From Rhodobium gokarnense (GTDB lineage: Bacteria > Pseudomonadota > Alphaproteobacteria > Rhizobiales > Rhodobiaceae), in the NCBI RefSeq assembly GCF_025961475.1, contig NZ_JAOQNS010000004.1, forward strand, positions 394,117 through 458,116: a DNA stretch of 64,000 nt. Direction: 5' to 3'. The notes below the pieces were generated by a model, which made no database searches, was not told where the DNA came from, and saw only the letters and a program-made list of their open reading frames with translations. Made by a program: the position numbers and the translations under genes. This document shows positions 49,409-63,730 of the stretch, one piece after another; the stretch's first letter is position 1, and every line of letters begins with the position of its first letter.

Positions 49409-51832
49409 TCAGAATTGGGTGCCGCCGCCGATCCGGAAGACCTGCGTCTCGTCATACTTGTTCTTGACGATCGGCCAGGCGAAGTCGGCGCGGATCGGGC
49501 CGAACGGCGAGTGCCAGATGATGCCGAAACCGGCCGCCCAACGCAGGTCGCCATTGTCGCCAACGACATTGATGCGGCGGAAGAAGTTGGCGCTGTCGTC
49601 GACGTCGAGCAGGGTGCCGGCATCGGTGAAGACGGCGCCTTCAAGCCCGATCTCGCTCGGAACAGCCGGCAGCGGGAACGTCGCCTCGGCCGTACCTGCG
49701 ACATAGTAGCGGCCGCCGAGTGCGTCGCGGGTCAGGCCGTCGCGCGGACCGATGCCCTTGGTGCCGAAACCGCGAATGGTCTCGCCGCCGAGGAAGAAGT
49801 GGTCCGGCAGCTTCAGGCGGTCGTCGAGGCTTTCGACGTGGCCGGCCTTGACCTTGAACATGCCGACGATGCCGCGGTCCGCCCAGATCTCGCGATAGGC
49901 GCGGCCCTCGACGGTGGTGCGGATGAACGCCACGTCGCCGCCGACACCGGCGAATTCCTGCTGGAACTTGCCATAGTAGCCGTCGCGCGGCCGCTTGATG
50001 TCGTCGCGGGTGTCATAGACCAGCGAGTAGCCGATGATCGAGGTGAAGGTCTCGCCGATGGCGTCTTTGACCGCGAGCGAGGCCTCGTCCATGTCCAGGT
50101 TGCGATCGAACTTGCCGTCGCCATTGCGGTCACACGACGGCGGGATCTTATCCCCCCGGGTGTATTTCCGCATGTAGCAGCCGTCCTTCAACTCCTTGGC
50201 GACGTCGAAGTCCCGCTGATAGGCCGTGTAGGTCAGGTTCAGCCGGACTTCCTCGTTGAGGGGCAGGCCGAAGGTCAGGTTGCCGCCGGTCGTGGTCTCC
50301 TCATAGGAGCGGTAGTCCGTCTCCTCGAACTGGCGCCGGTAGAGGTCGAAGCCGGCCGACAGGCGGCGGCCCATGAAATAGGGCTCGCGGAAGGAGAACT
50401 CGTAGGTGCGGGTGCTCTCGCCACCGCCGACGGCGGCGCGGACGAACTGGCCGCGGCCGAGGAAGTTGCGCTCGGTGATGGAGACGTCGCCGATGACGCC
50501 TTCGGCCGAGGAATAGCCGGCACCGAAGGAAAGCTCACCCGTCGCCTGCTCTTCGACGTTGACGATGATGATCACCCGGTCGGCGGAACTGCCGCGCTGG
50601 GTCGCGATCGCCACGTCCTTGAAGAAGCCGAGATTCTTCAGCCGGCGCTTGGCCTTGTTGATCAGCACGCGGTTGAACGCATCACCCTCGGCGAAGTCGA
50701 GCTCGCGCCGGATGACGTAGTCGCGGGTCCGCGTGTTGCCGCGGATGTCGATGCGCTCGATGTAGACCCGCGGGCCCTCGTCGACGTGATAGGTGATGTT
50801 GATCGTGTGGTTTTCGTAGTCGCGCTCGCCGCGCGGATTGACCTCGGCGAAGGCGTAACCGCGTTCGGAAACCTCAAGCACCATCTCTTCGAGGGTCTTG
50901 TCGACCTCGCGCGAATCGTAGGTATCGCCCGGATCGGTGCGCACGGCACCGGCCAGCTCCTCCGGCCCGACGGACGCGAGCGAGCTTTGGACGTTGACTT
51001 CGCCGATGGTGTACTGCTCGCCCTCTTCGACCGTGAAGGTGACGAAGAAGGTGTTGCGCTCGCGATCGAGGTCGGCGACCGCGGAGATGATCCGGAAGTC
51101 GGCATAGCCGTGCCGCAGATAGTACTCGCGCAGGGCCTCCTGGTCGGATTCAAGCCGGCTCGGGTCGTAGCTGTCGGTGCTGCGGATGAAGCTCAACAGG
51201 CCGGATTCGCGCGTCTTGATGACGTCGCGCAGGCGGCTGTCGCTGAATGCGTGGTTGCCGATGAAATTGATGCGGGCAACGCCCGTCTTGTCGCCCTCGG
51301 CGATCTCGAAGACCAGATTGACGCGGTTCTGGGGCAGCTTGATGATCTTCGGCTCGACGGTCGCGCGGTAGCGGCCCTTGCGCCGGTAAAGCTCCAGCAG
51401 AAGCTGCGTGTCGGCCTCGACCTTGGCCCGGCTGAGGACGGTGCGCGGCTTCGATTTGACCTGCGTCAGCAGCATCTTGTCGTCGTATTTGTCGTTGCCC
51501 TCGAACGAGACCTTGTAGATCAGCGCGTTCTCGGTGACCGACACGACGAGGACGGCGCCGCGCTGGTTGATGGCGACGTCGGAGAAGAGGCCGGTGGCGT
51601 AAAGAGCCCTGAGGGAATCGTCGACGTCCTGGGCGCTGTAGGCGCGCCGCGGCTGGATCGTCATGTAGGCGCGAACGGTCTCGTCCTCGACCCGTTCGTT
51701 GCCGGTGACATCGATTCGATTGACAACAGCCGCCACAGCGCTGGTGACGCTGAACGTCTGTGCAACGCATGCTACTGCCAGCAACAACGCGGCGATGGTC
51801 GTCGCCCGCAGAGCAGTTCCTATAACTCGCAT
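49409..51832 (-). CDS. bamA: Outer membrane protein assembly factor BamA
   Basis: Omp85 protein that folds beta-barrels into the outer membrane. The 807-residue precursor has a signal peptide (about 1-35), five POTRA domains (first [20 protein letters not shown]) and a 16-strand barrel ending in FRIGGGTQF. The essential loop-6 motif is [11 protein letters not shown] (near residue 683). A barrel loop near residues 555-580 contains [10 protein letters not shown], an EF-hand-like acidic sequence with a second Cys about 16 residues before it. Its position between rseP and lpxD is conserved. Confidence 0.97.
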   Translation of the reverse strand: MRVIGTALRATTIAALLLAVACVAQTFSVTSAVAAVVNRIDVTGNERVEDETVRAYMTIQPRRAYSAQDVDDSLRALYATGLFSDVAINQRGAVLVVSVTENALIYKVSFEGNDKYDDKMLLTQVKSKPRTVLSRAKVEADTQLLLELYRRKGRYRATVEPKIIKLPQNRVNLVFEIAEGDKTGVARINFIGNHAFSDSRLRDVIKTRESGLLSFIRSTDSYDPSRLESDQEALREYYLRHGYADFRIISAVADLDRERNTFFVTFTVEEGEQYTIGEVNVQSSLASVGPEELAGAVRTDPGDTYDSREVDKTLEEMVLEVSERGYAFAEVNPRGERDYENHTINITYHVDEGPRVYIERIDIRGNTRTRDYVIRRELDFAEGDAFNRVLINKAKRRLKNLGFFKDVAIATQRGSSADRVIIIVNVEEQATGELSFGAGYSSAEGVIGDVSITERNFLGRGQFVRAAVGGGESTRTYEFSFREPYFMGRRLSAGFDLYRRQFEETDYRSYEETTTGGNLTFGLPLNEEVRLNLTYTAYQRDFDVAKELKDGCYMRKYTRGDKIPPSCDRNGDGKFDRNLDMDEASLAVKDAIGETFTSIIGYSLVYDTRDDIKRPRDGYYGKFQQEFAGVGGDVAFIRTTVEGRAYREIWADRGIVGMFKVKAGHVESLDDRLKLPDHFFLGGETIRGFGTKGIGPRDGLTRDALGGRYYVAGTAEATFPLPAVPSEIGLEGAVFTDAGTLLDVDDSANFFRRINVVGDNGDLRWAAGFGIIWHSPFGPIRADFAWPIVKNKYDETQVFRIGGGTQF

Positions 51833-51983
51833 CGGGGTTGGTCGCCCTTTTCTGCCGAAGGTTTCGCCGAGACGAATTTGCCTATCATCCCGAGGTTCCT
51901 TGACGTTTTACAGGGTTTGAGAGGCCGTGCAAGCCGGCCATTGGGGGAAAGCACCTAATTTCGGTCACACCGTTGCGCAGCGG

Positions 51984-53135
51984 TCACGGTTTTGCCGCAC
52001 CGAAGAAGCTGAGGGTGGTTATGTCGTTCCATGTGACGAAGATCATAAGGGACAGAACCAGAGCAAAACCAACGCGGTAGCTGAGGTCCATGGCCCGGTC
52101 GGACAGCGGCCGGCCGCGCACCGCCTCAATCGCATAGAAGGCCAGATGCCCGCCGTCGAGCAGCGGAATCGGAACCAGGTTGATGAGGCCGATGCTGATC
52201 GACAGCACCGCGATCAGATTGATGAGCTGCATGACGCCGAGGGACGCCACCTGGCCGGAGATGTGGGCAACGCGAATCGGACCGCCGAGCTGGTCGGCCG
52301 GATTGCGGCCCGCGATCACCCCGCCGACATAGTCGACGGTGCGCTCCAGCACGTCCCAGGTCTCCTCCACCGCGGCAACGAAGGCGGTGTGCGGCAGGTA
52401 GGTCTTGACGACGACGTCGGACGGCTTGGTGCTGCGGCCGATGCCGAGGATGCCGAGGCGCTGCTCGTTTCCGAAGCGGTCCTCGATGGTGCGCAGTTCC
52501 GGCGTCACGACGAGGTCGCGGCGGCTGCCGTCACGGTCGACGACGACATTGAGCGGCAGGCCGGCATTGACGCTGACCATGCGCTGGACGTCGGCGAAGC
52601 TCTCGATGGACTGGCCGTCGATTTCGACGATCCGGTCGCCGGGCTCGAACCCGGCTACTGCGGCGGCGCTTTGCGGCTGCACGGTGTCGACGCGGGCCGA
52701 CACCATCTGCTTGCCGTAAATGCTGAAAAACAGCGTGAAAATGGCGATCGCCAGGACGAAATTCGCAAGCGGGCCGGCGGCGACGACGGCGGCGCGCTGC
52801 CACAGCGGCTTGGCCGGGAAGCTGACGGAGCGCTCGCTGGCGCTCATGGCGGCGACGGCATCGCGATCCGGCGTGCTGGCGGCGCCCTCGTCGCCGTAGA
52901 ACTTGACGAATCCGCCGAGCGGAATCGCCGACACCTTCCAGCGGGTCCCGTGCCGGTCTTCGCGGCCGAACAATTCCGGGCCGAATCCGATGGAGAAGGT
53001 CAGGACCCGGATGCCGCACCAGCGGGCGACGAGGAAGTGGCCGAGTTCGTGGAAAAACACGACGACGGTCAGGACGATGAGGAACGGCAGGATGAAGCCG
53101 ATCAGCACCGACCCGGTTCCAGTGATGATTTCCAT
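51984..53135 (-). CDS. rseP: Site-2 membrane metalloprotease RseP/MmpA
   Basis: Intramembrane protease that clips anti-sigma factors or, in Caulobacter (MmpA), the polarity factor PodJ, and removes signal-peptide remnants. The 383-residue protein has the zinc motif HELGH (29-33) in the first membrane segment and a single PDZ domain (VAGFEPGDRIVEIDGQSIE). The third ligand is in the LDG motif (NLVPIPLLDGGHL). It is encoded between dxr and bamA. Confidence 0.95.
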   Translation of the reverse strand: MEIITGTGSVLIGFILPFLIVLTVVVFFHELGHFLVARWCGIRVLTFSIGFGPELFGREDRHGTRWKVSAIPLGGFVKFYGDEGAASTPDRDAVAAMSASERSVSFPAKPLWQRAAVVAAGPLANFVLAIAIFTLFFSIYGKQMVSARVDTVQPQSAAAVAGFEPGDRIVEIDGQSIESFADVQRMVSVNAGLPLNVVVDRDGSRRDLVVTPELRTIEDRFGNEQRLGILGIGRSTKPSDVVVKTYLPHTAFVAAVEETWDVLERTVDYVGGVIAGRNPADQLGGPIRVAHISGQVASLGVMQLINLIAVLSISIGLINLVPIPLLDGGHLAFYAIEAVRGRPLSDRAMDLSYRVGFALVLSLMIFVTWNDITTLSFFGAAKP

Positions 53136-53305
53136 GTGACGGCCTTCTTAAATCATGCGTCGACGGCAGCGCTGCGCCGGGAAAGCGCCAGGCTAACCGA
53201 ACTTTCCTACAAAATGTTACCCGCCGGGCGTCGTCAACCGCTGCGTGCCCGGCATAGCACGAGTGTTGCGCTCGAGCGTGTTCGTTGGCGCCCTCGTTAC
53301 GCCCT

Positions 53306-54544
53306 TCATGCGGCCATGATGTGGCGGGTCAGGGCGCGGGTCTCCGAATCGAGCTCCAAAGCAGCCCTGAGCGAGCCGGGCTCCTCAAGAAGGCCCCGCT
53401 TTTCGGCCGCATCGAGTGCCGCCTCGACCGTTCCGGCGATGTCGAGAAAACCGATCCGCTCCTCCAGGAAGGCATGGACGGCGATCTCGTTGGCGGCGTT
53501 GAGGACCGTCGGCGCCCCCTCGCCCCGCTTCAGCGCGGCAAGCGCCAGGGCAAAGGCAGGGAAGCGGTCGAAGTCGGGCTTTTCGAAGGTGAGTGTCGCA
53601 AGCGCCGCCAGGTCGAGCCGTGCGCTCGGCGCGGTGCCGCGCTCCGGCCAGGACAGGCAATGGGCGATCGGCGTGCGCATGTCGGGCGCGCCGAGCTGGG
53701 CGAGCAGCGAGCCGTCCTCATATTGCACCAGGCCGTGGATCGCCGACTGCGGGTGGATCAGGGCCTCGAACTGGTGCGCTTCCAGCGGGAACAGGTGGAA
53801 GGCCTCGATGATCTCCAGGCCCTTGTTCATCAGGGTCGCCGAATCGATGGTGATCTTGGCGCCCATCGACCAGTTGGGATGTTTCAGGGCCTGGGCCGGC
53901 CTGGCCTTTTCCATCTCCTCGCGCGTCCAGGTGCGGAACGGGCCGCCCGACGCGGTGAGGATGACCTTTTCGATGCGGCCGACATTTTCCCGGTCGAAGA
54001 CCTGGAAGACGGCGTTGTGCTCCGAATCGACCGGCAGCACGCGGGCACCGGCCCGGGCCACCTCGGCCATGAAGAGGGAACCGGCACAGACGAGGCATTC
54101 CTTGTTGGCAAGGCCGATGCGCCCGCCGCCCTGGACGGCGCGCAGGGCCGGCTCCAGGCCCGCGGCTCCGGTGATGCCGGCCATGACCATGTCGGCCGGC
54201 ATGGTCGCCGCCTCGATCAGCGCCGCGCGACCGGCCACGGCCTCGATACCGGTGCCGGCAAGGGCGTCGGCGAGCGTTTGATAGTGCGCATCGTCGGCGA
54301 TGACGGCGCGCTCGGGCCGGAACTTCAGCGCAATCTCGATCAGCTTGTCGACGCTCGACTGGGCGGTGACGGCGACGAGCCGGTAGCGGTCCGGCGCGCG
54401 TTCCACGAGGTCGAGGGTGCTGGTGCCGATCGACCCCGTGGCGCCGAAGACGGACAGGGTCATCGGCTCGGCATCGTGGGACCGGGCGGCGAGGTCTTCG
54501 GGGACCGCAAGCTGAGGTTCGGGTCTCGACATCACATCTACCAT
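53306..54544 (-). CDS. dxr: 1-deoxy-D-xylulose 5-phosphate reductoisomerase
   Basis: Second step of the MEP isoprenoid pathway, NADPH-dependent. The 412-residue protein has the NADPH motif LSVFGATGSIGTSTLDLVE, GLANKECLVCAGSLFM and PVDSEHNAVFQVF with metal ligands, and TASGGPFRTW. The ATG at 54544 overlaps the cdsA stop; a Met 12 bases on (MSRPEP) is an alternative and the conserved fold begins about 28 residues in. It works with IspDF encoded elsewhere in the window. Confidence 0.95.
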   Translation of the reverse strand: MVDVMSRPEPQLAVPEDLAARSHDAEPMTLSVFGATGSIGTSTLDLVERAPDRYRLVAVTAQSSVDKLIEIALKFRPERAVIADDAHYQTLADALAGTGIEAVAGRAALIEAATMPADMVMAGITGAAGLEPALRAVQGGGRIGLANKECLVCAGSLFMAEVARAGARVLPVDSEHNAVFQVFDRENVGRIEKVILTASGGPFRTWTREEMEKARPAQALKHPNWSMGAKITIDSATLMNKGLEIIEAFHLFPLEAHQFEALIHPQSAIHGLVQYEDGSLLAQLGAPDMRTPIAHCLSWPERGTAPSARLDLAALATLTFEKPDFDRFPAFALALAALKRGEGAPTVLNAANEIAVHAFLEERIGFLDIAGTVEAALDAAEKRGLLEEPGSLRAALELDSETRALTRHIMAA

Positions 54545-55419
54545 AACAGCAATCCGGCGGCCGGGTGGAACAGTCCGCCGCGAAGCCAGCCGATTAATGC
54601 GCCTAGAATGGCAGCGGCGATGAGGGCGTCAACGCGGTCCATCAGCCCACCATGGCCCGGGATCAGCGATCCGGAATCCTTGCGGCCGACCCGGCGCTTG
54701 ATCGCCGATTCGAAGAGATCGCCAAGCTGGCCGGCGATCGACAGGAGCGCGGCGGTCGCGGCAACGCCGATGCCGACGGGAAGCCCGACGGCGATGACGA
54801 CGCCGATGCCCGCGGCAACGCCGATGACGAGCCCGCCGATGGCGCCCGACCAGGTCTTGTTCGGCGACACCTTCGGCCAGAGCTTCGGCCCGCCGAGCGT
54901 GCGACCGGTGAAATAGGCGGCGATGTCGCTCGCCCAGACGACCGCAAACAGGAAGAGGACCGCGGCAAGGCCGAGCGGCCCGGCGCGCAGGGAGACCAGC
55001 GCGATGCCGCCGAGGCCGGCGTAAAGCAGGCCGGTTGCGAGCCCGAAGGACGCGCGCACGAGCCGCACCAGCATGAACAGGATGCCGGTCGCGACTGCGA
55101 TCAACGCCAGTCCGGGGACCGGCCCGAGGACAGCCGATGCTGCAACGGCCCCGACCGTCACCGCCGCGACGATGCCGACGCCGATCTTCGAGGCGCCGCG
55201 GATGGTGATCGAGGCCCATTCCAGGAAGACGATGGCTGTGCCGAGAACGATGAGGCCGGCATAGAAGAGCCCGCCGAACCAGGTCGCGGCGACGGCGAGC
55301 GGAATGAGGACGATCGCGGAAGCGACGCGCAGCAGCAGTTCCTGCTTTTTCGGCTGAACGGGCACTTCCGGCCGCACCGGCCGGCGAACCCTGGGCCGCA
55401 GCGGCTCGGCACCGGTCAT
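54538..55419 (-). CDS. cdsA: Phosphatidate cytidylyltransferase
   Basis: Makes CDP-diacylglycerol, the precursor of all phospholipids. The 293-residue protein has a basic Arg/Pro-rich N-terminus, several membrane helices and the CDS signature near the C-terminus ([20 protein letters not shown], then [20 protein letters not shown] and GLMDRVDAL). It overlaps uppS by 4 bases (ATGA) and dxr by 7. Confidence 0.95.
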   Translation of the reverse strand: MTGAEPLRPRVRRPVRPEVPVQPKKQELLLRVASAIVLIPLAVAATWFGGLFYAGLIVLGTAIVFLEWASITIRGASKIGVGIVAAVTVGAVAASAVLGPVPGLALIAVATGILFMLVRLVRASFGLATGLLYAGLGGIALVSLRAGPLGLAAVLFLFAVVWASDIAAYFTGRTLGGPKLWPKVSPNKTWSGAIGGLVIGVAAGIGVVIAVGLPVGIGVAATAALLSIAGQLGDLFESAIKRRVGRKDSGSLIPGHGGLMDRVDALIAAAILGALIGWLRGGLFHPAAGLLLW

Positions 55420-56198
55420 CTCGGCCTCGCGCGGGCCTCGACACCTCCGAAACGCCGGTCGCGGGCGTAGAATTCGGCAAGGGCCGCCCCGAAGGCGGTT
55501 TCATCGAAATCCGGCCAGTAGGTCGGCACGAAAACGAACTCCGAATAGGCGGCCTGCCAGAGCAGGAAGTTGGAGAGGCGCTGCTCGCCGCTGGTGCGGA
55601 TGATGAGGTCCGGGTCCGGCACGTCGCGGGTATCGAGCGCTGCCGTCAGCGCCGTCTGGTCGATGGCATCGGGGCTCATCTCGCCGGCGGCGACGGCCGC
55701 GGCGATGCGCTGCACGGCGCGGACAATCTCGTCGCGGGCGCCGTAATTGAAGGCGATGACCAGGGTCATTCCGGTGTTGGTGCGGGTCGTCGTCTCCGCA
55801 TCATGGAGAAGCCGGCGCAGGTCCGGGTTGAGCCGGTCGCGGGTGCCGATGATGCGCACGCGGACATTCTTGCGATTGAGGTCGGCGAGATCGGAGCGGA
55901 TGAACAGCCTGAGAAGCAGCATCAGCTCGGCGATCTCGGCCGGCGGCCGCGACCAGTTTTCGGAGGAAAAGCTGAACAGGGTGAGATAGTCGATGCCGCG
56001 CTCGCGGGCGTAGCGCACCGTCTTTCGCACCGCCTCGACGCCCCGCCGGTGCCCTTCCGTGCGCGGCAGGCCGCGGGCGCTCGCCCAGCGGCCGTTGCCG
56101 TCCATGATGATCGCCACATGCGACGGTCCCAGATCGTCGCCGGGCAATTCGAGCGGAAGAGTAGAGGCTTCGAGGCGCACGGTCATTGCGTCTGCCAC
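55416..56198 (-). CDS. uppS: Undecaprenyl diphosphate synthase
   Basis: cis-Prenyltransferase making the C55 lipid carrier of peptidoglycan. The 260-residue protein has [20 protein letters not shown] with catalytic Asp33, [29 protein letters not shown] and the C-terminal [20 protein letters not shown] motif. It overlaps cdsA by 4 bases and follows frr by 21. Confidence 0.97.
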   Translation of the reverse strand: MADAMTVRLEASTLPLELPGDDLGPSHVAIIMDGNGRWASARGLPRTEGHRRGVEAVRKTVRYARERGIDYLTLFSFSSENWSRPPAEIAELMLLLRLFIRSDLADLNRKNVRVRIIGTRDRLNPDLRRLLHDAETTTRTNTGMTLVIAFNYGARDEIVRAVQRIAAAVAAGEMSPDAIDQTALTAALDTRDVPDPDLIIRTSGEQRLSNFLLWQAAYSEFVFVPTYWPDFDETAFGAALAEFYARDRRFGGVEARARPR

Positions 56199-56219
56199 CC
56201 AGGGTCTGCGGCGACCACC

Positions 56220-56783
56220 TCAGACCTGTTTGATTTCTTCTTCCTTGTGGGCGAGCAATTCATCAATGCTTTCAATATAAGTGTCCGTCAGGGCCTGAAT
56301 TTCTTCGCCTTGGGCGTGATGCTCGTCCTTGCTCATAACGCCTTCTTTTTCGAGCTTTTTCAAGGTCTCCATACCATCGCGGCGGACATGACGCACTGCA
56401 ATGCGGGCCTGCTCGGCATACTTGTGGGCGATTTTCGCCAGTTCCAGCCGGCGTTCTTCATTCAGCTCCGGAATGGGAAGGCGCAGCAACTGGCCGTCCA
56501 TGACCGGATTGAGCCCGAGGCTGGATTCCCGGATCGCCTTGTCGACGGCATGGACCATCGACTTGTCCCAGACCTGGACGGAAATCATGCGCGGTTCGGG
56601 GACGCTGACCGTCGCCACCTGGTTGATCGGCATCGCCGAGCCGTAGGCCTCAACGGTGATCGGTTCCAGGAGGGCCGCCGAGGCGCGACCGGTGCGCAGG
56701 CCCGACAGCTCCGTCTTCAGCACCGATACGGCACCGTCCATGCGCCGACCAAGGTCGTCGAAATCGACTGATTGATGTTCCAT
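56220..56783 (-). CDS. frr: Ribosome recycling factor
   Basis: Releases ribosomes after termination together with EF-G. From ATG 56783 the protein is 187 residues, the usual size, with [20 protein letters not shown] and the C-terminal helix [16 protein letters not shown]. The start was chosen because GAGGAAATC precedes it and the upstream in-frame sequence is not RRF-like. It is 61 bases after pyrH. Confidence 0.97.
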   Translation of the reverse strand: MEHQSVDFDDLGRRMDGAVSVLKTELSGLRTGRASAALLEPITVEAYGSAMPINQVATVSVPEPRMISVQVWDKSMVHAVDKAIRESSLGLNPVMDGQLLRLPIPELNEERRLELAKIAHKYAEQARIAVRHVRRDGMETLKKLEKEGVMSKDEHHAQGEEIQALTDTYIESIDELLAHKEEEIKQV

Positions 56784-56844
56784 GATTTCCTCGCAGACAT
56801 GTTCTGTTGGCGCCGGGCGGGCGCGAAGGCAAGCGGGCCGCGGA

Positions 56845-57564
56845 TCAGTCGCCGACGACGGTCGCCCGTCCGCGTCCGCACAAGACGTCAACAATCGCAC
56901 CGGCCTCGTGAATCGAGAACACGATTATCGGAATCGAATTGTCGCGGGCAAGAGCAAAGGCGGCCATATCCATAACGGCAAGGCCTTTTTCGATGGCGTC
57001 GCGGTGGCTGAGGCGCTCATAGCGGACGGCCGAGGGATCGGTCTTGGGGTCGGCGGAGTAGACGCCGTCGACCTGGGTGCCCTTCAGGATCGCGTCGCAG
57101 CCCATTTCGGCGGCACGCAGCGCGGCGCCGGAATCGGTGGTGAAGAACGGGTTGCCGGTGCCGCCGGCAAACAGCACCACCCTGCCCTCGTCCATCGCGG
57201 CCGTTGCCGCGCGCTGGGAGAACGGCTCGCAGATGCTCGGCATCGGCACGGCGGAAAGCACCGTCGCGGCGACACCGCGCTTGGCGAGCGCGCCGTGGAC
57301 GGCGATGCAGTTGATGACGGTCGCCAGCATGCCCATGTGGTCGCCGGCGACGCGGTTGCCGCCCTCGGCCGCCACCGTCATGCCGCGCACGATGTTGCCG
57401 CCGCCGATGACGAGGCCGACCTTGACCCCGAGGGCGACCGCCTCGGCGATCTCGCCGGCGATGCGGTCGACGAAGTCGCCGTCGATGCCGTAGCCCTTGG
57501 CGCCCATCAGGGCTTCGCCGGAAAGCTTCAGGATGACCTTGCCGTAGCGGGCGGTTTCCGTCAT
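56845..57564 (-). CDS. pyrH: Uridylate kinase
   Basis: Hexameric bacterial UMP kinase of the amino-acid-kinase fold. The 239-residue protein has [50 protein letters not shown] and the C-terminal nucleotide site. A strong terminator-like hairpin separates it from tsf. Confidence 0.97.
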   Translation of the reverse strand: MTETARYGKVILKLSGEALMGAKGYGIDGDFVDRIAGEIAEAVALGVKVGLVIGGGNIVRGMTVAAEGGNRVAGDHMGMLATVINCIAVHGALAKRGVAATVLSAVPMPSICEPFSQRAATAAMDEGRVVLFAGGTGNPFFTTDSGAALRAAEMGCDAILKGTQVDGVYSADPKTDPSAVRYERLSHRDAIEKGLAVMDMAAFALARDNSIPIIVFSIHEAGAIVDVLCGRGRATVVGD

Positions 57565-57626
57565 CGGACGTTCCTCATCCGGGTCGGGGTGTCGGTTCGC
57601 CGTGCGGATGCATGGCGATGTAGATA

Positions 57627-57663
57627 CAAAAACGGCGCCGGATTGTTGCGTCCGGCGCCGTTT
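57627..57663 (-). terminator. Rho-independent terminator between tsf and pyrH
   Basis: On the minus strand AACGGCGCCGGA (57651-57662 region) pairs with TCCGGCGCCGTT (57631-57642) as a perfect 12-bp stem with an 8-base loop, followed by TTTTT. It begins 8 bases past the tsf stop and should separate the rpsB-tsf transcript from pyrH-frr, fully or as an attenuator. Confidence 0.85.
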
Positions 57664-57669
57664 CCGAAA

Positions 57670-58596
57670 TCAGTTTCCGCCGGCCATCGCCTGGACTTCG
57701 GCGGCGAAGTCGTCGTCCTTCTTGTCGACGCCCTCGCCGACCTCGAAGCGGACGAACCCGGCGACCTTGATCGGAGCACCGATCTCCTTCGACGCGGCCT
57801 CGACCGCCTTTTCGACCGTGTTGTCCGGATCGACGACGAAGGGCTGCTTCAGGAGCGCCACTTCCTCGAAGAACTTGCGCATGCGGCCTTCCACCATCTT
57901 CTCGATGATGTTCTCCGGCTTGCCGGATTCGCGGGCCTGCTCCGAATAGACCGCGCGCTCGCGGGCGGCGACGTCGGCATCGACCTCGTCCGGGGTGACG
58001 GCGAGCGGGTTGGAGGCGGCAACGTGCATGGCGATCTGGCGGCCGAGCGCGTTGACGGCGTCCGCGTCGCCGGTCGATTCCATGGCGACGATGACGCCGA
58101 TCTTGCCAAGGCCCGGGGCGATAGCGTTGTGCACATAGGACGAGATGACGCCGGCATCAACGGCAAGGCCGGCGGCGCGGCGGAACGTCATGTTCTCGCC
58201 GATGGTGGCGATCTGCTCGCTCAGCTCGGCCTCGACGCTGTGGGACTTGCCGGGATAGGTCGCAGCCGCCGTCGCGTCGCGGTCGCCGCCGACCGTCAGC
58301 GCGGTCTCGGCGATGTCGCGCACCAGCTTCTGGAAGCCTTCGTTGCGGGCGACGAAGTCGGTCTCGGAATTGATCTCCACGATGGCGGCCTTGGTGCCCT
58401 CGGTGGCGACGCCGACGAGGCCCTCGGAGGCGACGCGGCCGGCCTTCTTGGCGGCCTTGGCAAGCCCCTTGGTGCGCAGCCAGTCGATGGCGGCTTCCAT
58501 GTCGCCGTCGTTCTCCATCAGGGCCTTCTTGCAGTCCATCATGCCTGCGCCGGTCTTCTCGCGCAGTTCCTTGACTTGGGTGGCTGAAATGCTCAT
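57670..58596 (-). CDS. tsf: Elongation factor Ts
   Basis: Nucleotide-exchange factor for EF-Tu. The 308-residue protein starts [20 protein letters not shown] with the conserved DCKKAL stretch and continues with the EF-Ts core motif [17 protein letters not shown]. The C-terminal half has the dimerisation domain. It follows rpsB after 128 bases, which include an inverted repeat (CGCACCG 58645 with CGGTGCG 58673). Confidence 0.97.
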   Translation of the reverse strand: MSISATQVKELREKTGAGMMDCKKALMENDGDMEAAIDWLRTKGLAKAAKKAGRVASEGLVGVATEGTKAAIVEINSETDFVARNEGFQKLVRDIAETALTVGGDRDATAAATYPGKSHSVEAELSEQIATIGENMTFRRAAGLAVDAGVISSYVHNAIAPGLGKIGVIVAMESTGDADAVNALGRQIAMHVAASNPLAVTPDEVDADVAARERAVYSEQARESGKPENIIEKMVEGRMRKFFEEVALLKQPFVVDPDNTVEKAVEAASKEIGAPIKVAGFVRFEVGEGVDKKDDDFAAEVQAMAGGN

Positions 58597-58724
58597 CGGA
58601 TCGCCTCGTTGTCGGTTTGTCTCAGCGAAGGGGTGTCAAAGGCGCGCACCGCCGGCGGACACAATCCATCGACGGTGCGACACATTTATGATCTCCGGCC
58701 GTCTGCCCGGCCGGCGGCGTGGTG

Positions 58725-59840
58725 TTACGCGTCGGCGCCCGCGAGGGCGGCGGCCTGGGAGACCCATTCCTCGCGCTCGATGCGGCCCTTGAAGGCAAGC
58801 GCCTCGTCGATGCGCGCGATGTCTTCCGCGGAAAGAGCGGCCACCTGCGCGAATGTGGTGATGCCGAGCTTGTTGAGCTTGGTCTCGATCACCGGGCCGA
58901 TGCCATTGATCTTCTTCAGATCGTCCGGCTCGCCTTCCGGCGCCTCAAAGAGCGCAACGAGCTCTTCCTCGGCGGTCTCTTCGGAAGCGGCCTCGGCGGC
59001 CGGCGCTTCGGCGGCAGGCTCGACGGTGGCAGCCGGGGCCTCGGCGACAGCTTCCTCGGCGACGGGCGCCTCGGTCGTGACCTCGGCAAGCACCGGCTCT
59101 TCGGTGAAGATCTCTTCAGACTCGCCGATATCGACGCCCATGGAGCCCTGGGCGCGGCCAATGCCGTCGAGGGCAGCGCGGGCGATCAGGTCGCAGTAAA
59201 GGTCGATGGCGCGGGCGGCGTCGTCGTTGCCCGGGATCGGGAAGTCGATGCCGGCCGGATCGCAGTTGGTGTCGAGGATGGCGGCGACCGGGATGTTCAG
59301 CCGGCGCGCTTCCTGGATGGCAATCGATTCGCGGTTGGTGTCGATCACGAACAGAAGGTTCGGGATGCCGCCCATGTCCTTGATGCCGCCGAGGTTGCGC
59401 TCAAGCTTCTCGCGCTCGCGGGACAGGAACAGGCGCTCCTTCTTGGTCAGCGCCTGGGCGGAGCCGCCGTCCAGCATCTCTTCCAGCTTGCGCAGGCGCT
59501 GGATCGAGTTGGAAATGGTCTTCCAGTTGGTCAGCATGCCGCCGAGCCAGCGGGCGTTGACGAAGTACTGGGCCGAGCGCCGCGCCGCATCGGCGACCGA
59601 ATTCTGCGCCTGGCGCTTGGTGCCGACGAACAGCACGCGCCCGCCACCGGAGACGGTGTCGGACACGACCTTCAGCGCCTGGTGCAAGAGCGGCACCGTC
59701 TGGGCGAGGTCGATGATGTGGACGTTGTTGCGCAGACCAAAGATGAACGGATCCATCTTCGGGTTCCAGCGGTGACGTTGATGTCCGAAGTGCACGCCTG
59801 CTTCCAGGAGCTGGCGCATGGTAAAATCAGGCAGAGCCAT
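58725..59840 (-). CDS. rpsB: Ribosomal protein S2 with an acidic linker and helix-hairpin-helix-like C-terminal domain
   Basis: Residues 1-235 are ordinary S2 ([60 protein letters not shown]). The protein continues to 371 residues: an Ala/Glu/Pro-rich acidic linker (about 240-303) and a compact domain (306-370). That domain reads [32 protein letters not shown], then KGRIEREEW, the pattern of helix-hairpin-helix domains seen in several non-ribosomal proteins. Ordinary S2 is about 230-260 residues. S2 sits on the 30S surface, so the extra domain could be exposed on the ribosome. The ATG at 59840 follows GAGACGCGAGCC. Confidence 0.95.
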   Translation of the reverse strand: MALPDFTMRQLLEAGVHFGHQRHRWNPKMDPFIFGLRNNVHIIDLAQTVPLLHQALKVVSDTVSGGGRVLFVGTKRQAQNSVADAARRSAQYFVNARWLGGMLTNWKTISNSIQRLRKLEEMLDGGSAQALTKKERLFLSREREKLERNLGGIKDMGGIPNLLFVIDTNRESIAIQEARRLNIPVAAILDTNCDPAGIDFPIPGNDDAARAIDLYCDLIARAALDGIGRAQGSMGVDIGESEEIFTEEPVLAEVTTEAPVAEEAVAEAPAATVEPAAEAPAAEAASEETAEEELVALFEAPEGEPDDLKKINGIGPVIETKLNKLGITTFAQVAALSAEDIARIDEALAFKGRIEREEWVSQAAALAGADA

Positions 59841-59883
59841 GGCTCGCGTCTCTCCGTTTTTCCGGTTCAGCCTCCGCGAGAGC

Positions 59884-59934
59884 ACGGCCTCATGGCCGTC
59901 GATACACCGGATGGACCCGTCCCTATGTGGGGAC
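59884..59934 (-). promoter_or_regulatory. Hairpins in the rpsB leader, possible S2 autoregulatory site
   Basis: Within the roughly 120-base leader two stems can form: ACGGCC/GGCCGT around a TCAT loop (59884-59899) and GTCCC/GGGAC (59919-59934). S2 represses its own mRNA through leader structure in gammaproteobacteria; whether this leader does the same is not known. Confidence 0.3.
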
Positions 59935-59964
59935 GCGCCCTGCCCTCGCGTGTGGAATGGGCGC

Positions 59965-59993
59965 CTTATAAGGCGGGATTCCGCCCTTTGCAA
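59965..59993 (-). promoter_or_regulatory. Promoter of rpsB-tsf
   Basis: On the minus strand TTGCAA (59988-59993) and TATAAG (59965-59970) are exactly 17 bases apart, a strong sigma-70 match, about 125 bases before the rpsB start. Confidence 0.65.
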
Positions 59994-60054
59994 GCCGCCA
60001 GGGACGGGAATTTTCGCGGGAAAGCGGGCATCCCGGCGACGATTGCAGCAGGCG

Positions 60055-63531
<3,477 letters not shown>

Positions 63532-63730
63532 CCGTATCGCGGCGACTCACGCCGCCGAAGGGGACGAGTTTGAAAAGAACGGGGGACGGAGTCGACCCTT
63601 CGCCAATGTGTCGCTGACATGGAGCCCACCTCGTCCACAGACGATGCCGTGCAGTAAGGCGCTGCCGGCAGAAGTTTTCGGCAGACCGGTTCCGCCCGGC
63701 AAAGCCGTCCGGGCGCCCCGGCGGGCGCCG
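63532..63730. other. Intergenic region upstream of dnaE
   Basis: Between the small membrane peptide gene and dnaE on the same strand. A GC hairpin (GGCGCCC/GGGCGCC, 63712-63729) starts one base after the peptide stop and lacks a U-tract. No second SOS box, promoter or gene is convincing here. Confidence 0.4.

Noticed and set aside
49184..51958. 924-codon plus-strand frame opposite bamA
   Set aside because: Antisense to bamA and lpxD; composition typical of a shadow frame.
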